From positions 1,178,001-1,242,000 of the forward strand of contig NZ_CP141062.1 of assembly GCF_034661295.1 (NCBI RefSeq): DNA of 64,000 bases, written 5' to 3'. Positions 63,283 to 64,000 of the stretch are shown here, piece by piece; position 1 is the stretch's first letter; each line of letters starts with the position of its first letter. Below the pieces are notes generated by a model that did no database searches, was not told the DNA's origin, and saw only the letters and a list, made by a program, of their open reading frames with translations. The translations under genes and the position numbers were made by a program. The stretch comes from Faecalibacter sp. LW9. GTDB taxonomy: Bacteria; Bacteroidota; Bacteroidia; Flavobacteriales; Weeksellaceae.

Positions 63283-64000
63283 TTATTTTAATTTTGTTTC
63301 CTCTTTGATGAAGTCAATGAATTGCTCTACAGTCATTTCACCTAAATCACCTTCACCATGCTTACGTACAGAAATTGTACCGTTTTCAGCTTCTTTTTCA
63401 CCGATCACTAACATGAAAGGAATCTTCTTCATTTCGGCATCACGAATTTTCTTACCAGTTTTCTCATTTCTACTGTCAATCAATCCGTTAATTTCCTCTT
63501 CAGCCAGCAAATTTAATACTTTTTCTCCATATTCCACATATTTTTCACTAATTGGTAAAATCGTGTATAAGTCTGGAGTTAACCAAAGTGGTAAATTTCC
63601 TGCTGTATTTTCTAATAAGATAGCAATAAAACGCTCCATAGAACCGAATGGTGCACGGTGAATCATTACTGGTCTGTGTTTCTCATTATCCGCTCCTGTA
63701 TACGTTAAATCAAAACGCTCTGGTAAGTTATAATCCACTTGGATTGTTCCTAATTGCCATTTACGTCCTAACGCATCTTTTACCATAAAGTCTAACTTTG
63801 GTCCGTAGAATGCAGCTTCTCCGTACTCTACTACTGTTGGTAAACCTTTTTCGTCAGCAGCTGTAATAATTGCTTGTTCAGCTTTTGCCCAGTTTTCGTC
63901 AGATCCGATGTATTTTTCTTTGTTTTCAGGATCACGTAAAGAAACTTGAGCTAAATAGTTATCAAATCCTAAGTTTCTGAAAACATATAATACTAAATCA
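63283..64000 (-). CDS. thrS: Threonine-tRNA ligase, C-terminal part, cut by window edge
   Basis: About 239 C-terminal residues of threonyl-tRNA synthetase; the frame is open to the right edge. Visible are the class II core segments [39 protein letters not shown] and [20 protein letters not shown], then the anticodon-binding domain (about the last 110 residues: [39 protein letters not shown]). It charges tRNA-Thr. It is the first visible gene of the thrS-infC-rpmI-rplT cluster. Confidence 0.96.
   Translation of the reverse strand, partial: DLVLYVFRNLGFDNYLAQVSLRDPENKEKYIGSDENWAKAEQAIITAADEKGLPTVVEYGEAAFYGPKLDFMVKDALGRKWQLGTIQVDYNLPERFDLTYTGADNEKHRPVMIHRAPFGSMERFIAILLENTAGNLPLWLTPDLYTILPISEKYVEYGEKVLNLLAEEEINGLIDSRNEKTGKKIRDAEMKKIPFMLVIGEKEAENGTISVRKHGEGDLGEMTVEQFIDFIKEETKLK

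Overview
The window is chromosomal DNA of a flavobacterium (Bacteroidota), most likely family Weeksellaceae; an Empedobacter- or Chryseobacterium-like genus fits best but cannot be fixed by reading alone. Supporting signs are low GC, promoters of the flavobacterial TTG / TAnnTTTG type, A-rich leaders instead of Shine-Dalgarno sites, a type IX secretion sorting domain and PorQ, TonB receptors, and a 16S rRNA ending in UCUCA instead of the usual CCUCC.

Layout. 1-9.5 kb (mostly minus): a two-component system; a broken small secreted protein; an aromatic amino acid operon (pheA, aminotransferase, tyrA, DAHP synthase/chorismate mutase, rsgA); an ABC ATPase; a secreted thioredoxin. Upstream of pheA is an unannotated 28-codon Phe/Tyr-rich leader peptide followed by a terminator and a possible antiterminator, which looks like a classical attenuator. 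9.6-19.7 kb: a lipoprotein, ychF, a T9SS cargo protein, methionine aminotransferase, the topoisomerase IV genes parE (frameshifted here) and parC, a rhomboid protease and a broken NlpC/P60 lipoprotein. 19.9-22.4 kb: four tRNA-Glu genes (three identical), rpsT and an IS3-family insertion with a possible 3-bp target duplication. 22.5-39 kb: purE/purK, an EEP phosphatase, a broken TPR protein, a GNAT protein, a TPP riboswitch ahead of a TonB receptor, hydrolases, nth, a mechanosensitive channel, bcp, recA and an MBL hydrolase.

39.15-45.5 kb: a 6.3-kb integrative element inserted in the 3' end of tRNA-Leu(CAA), bounded by 14-bp repeats. It carries a tyrosine recombinase, an excisionase-like HTH protein, a replication-initiator-like zinc-ribbon protein and several small proteins. 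45.6-53.5 kb: a decayed D-aminoacylase-like gene, a ZIP transporter, a second MscS protein, a split DUF2339 protein, porQ and cmk. 53.5-60.5 kb: one complete rrn operon (16S, Ile, Ala, 23S, 5S) surrounded by short tandem repeats and a long imperfect direct repeat. 60.5-64 kb: an omega-amidase, a PAP2 phosphatase and the rplT-rpmI-infC-thrS cluster.

A theme of the window is broken reading frames. All five single-base nonsense changes in otherwise intact genes touch a GGCC tetranucleotide. The parE lesion can also be explained by loss of a GGCC-containing segment, and two further lesions are one-base losses in A runs. This pattern suggests consensus errors at a modified GGCC motif rather than five independent pseudogenes, but that is inference.
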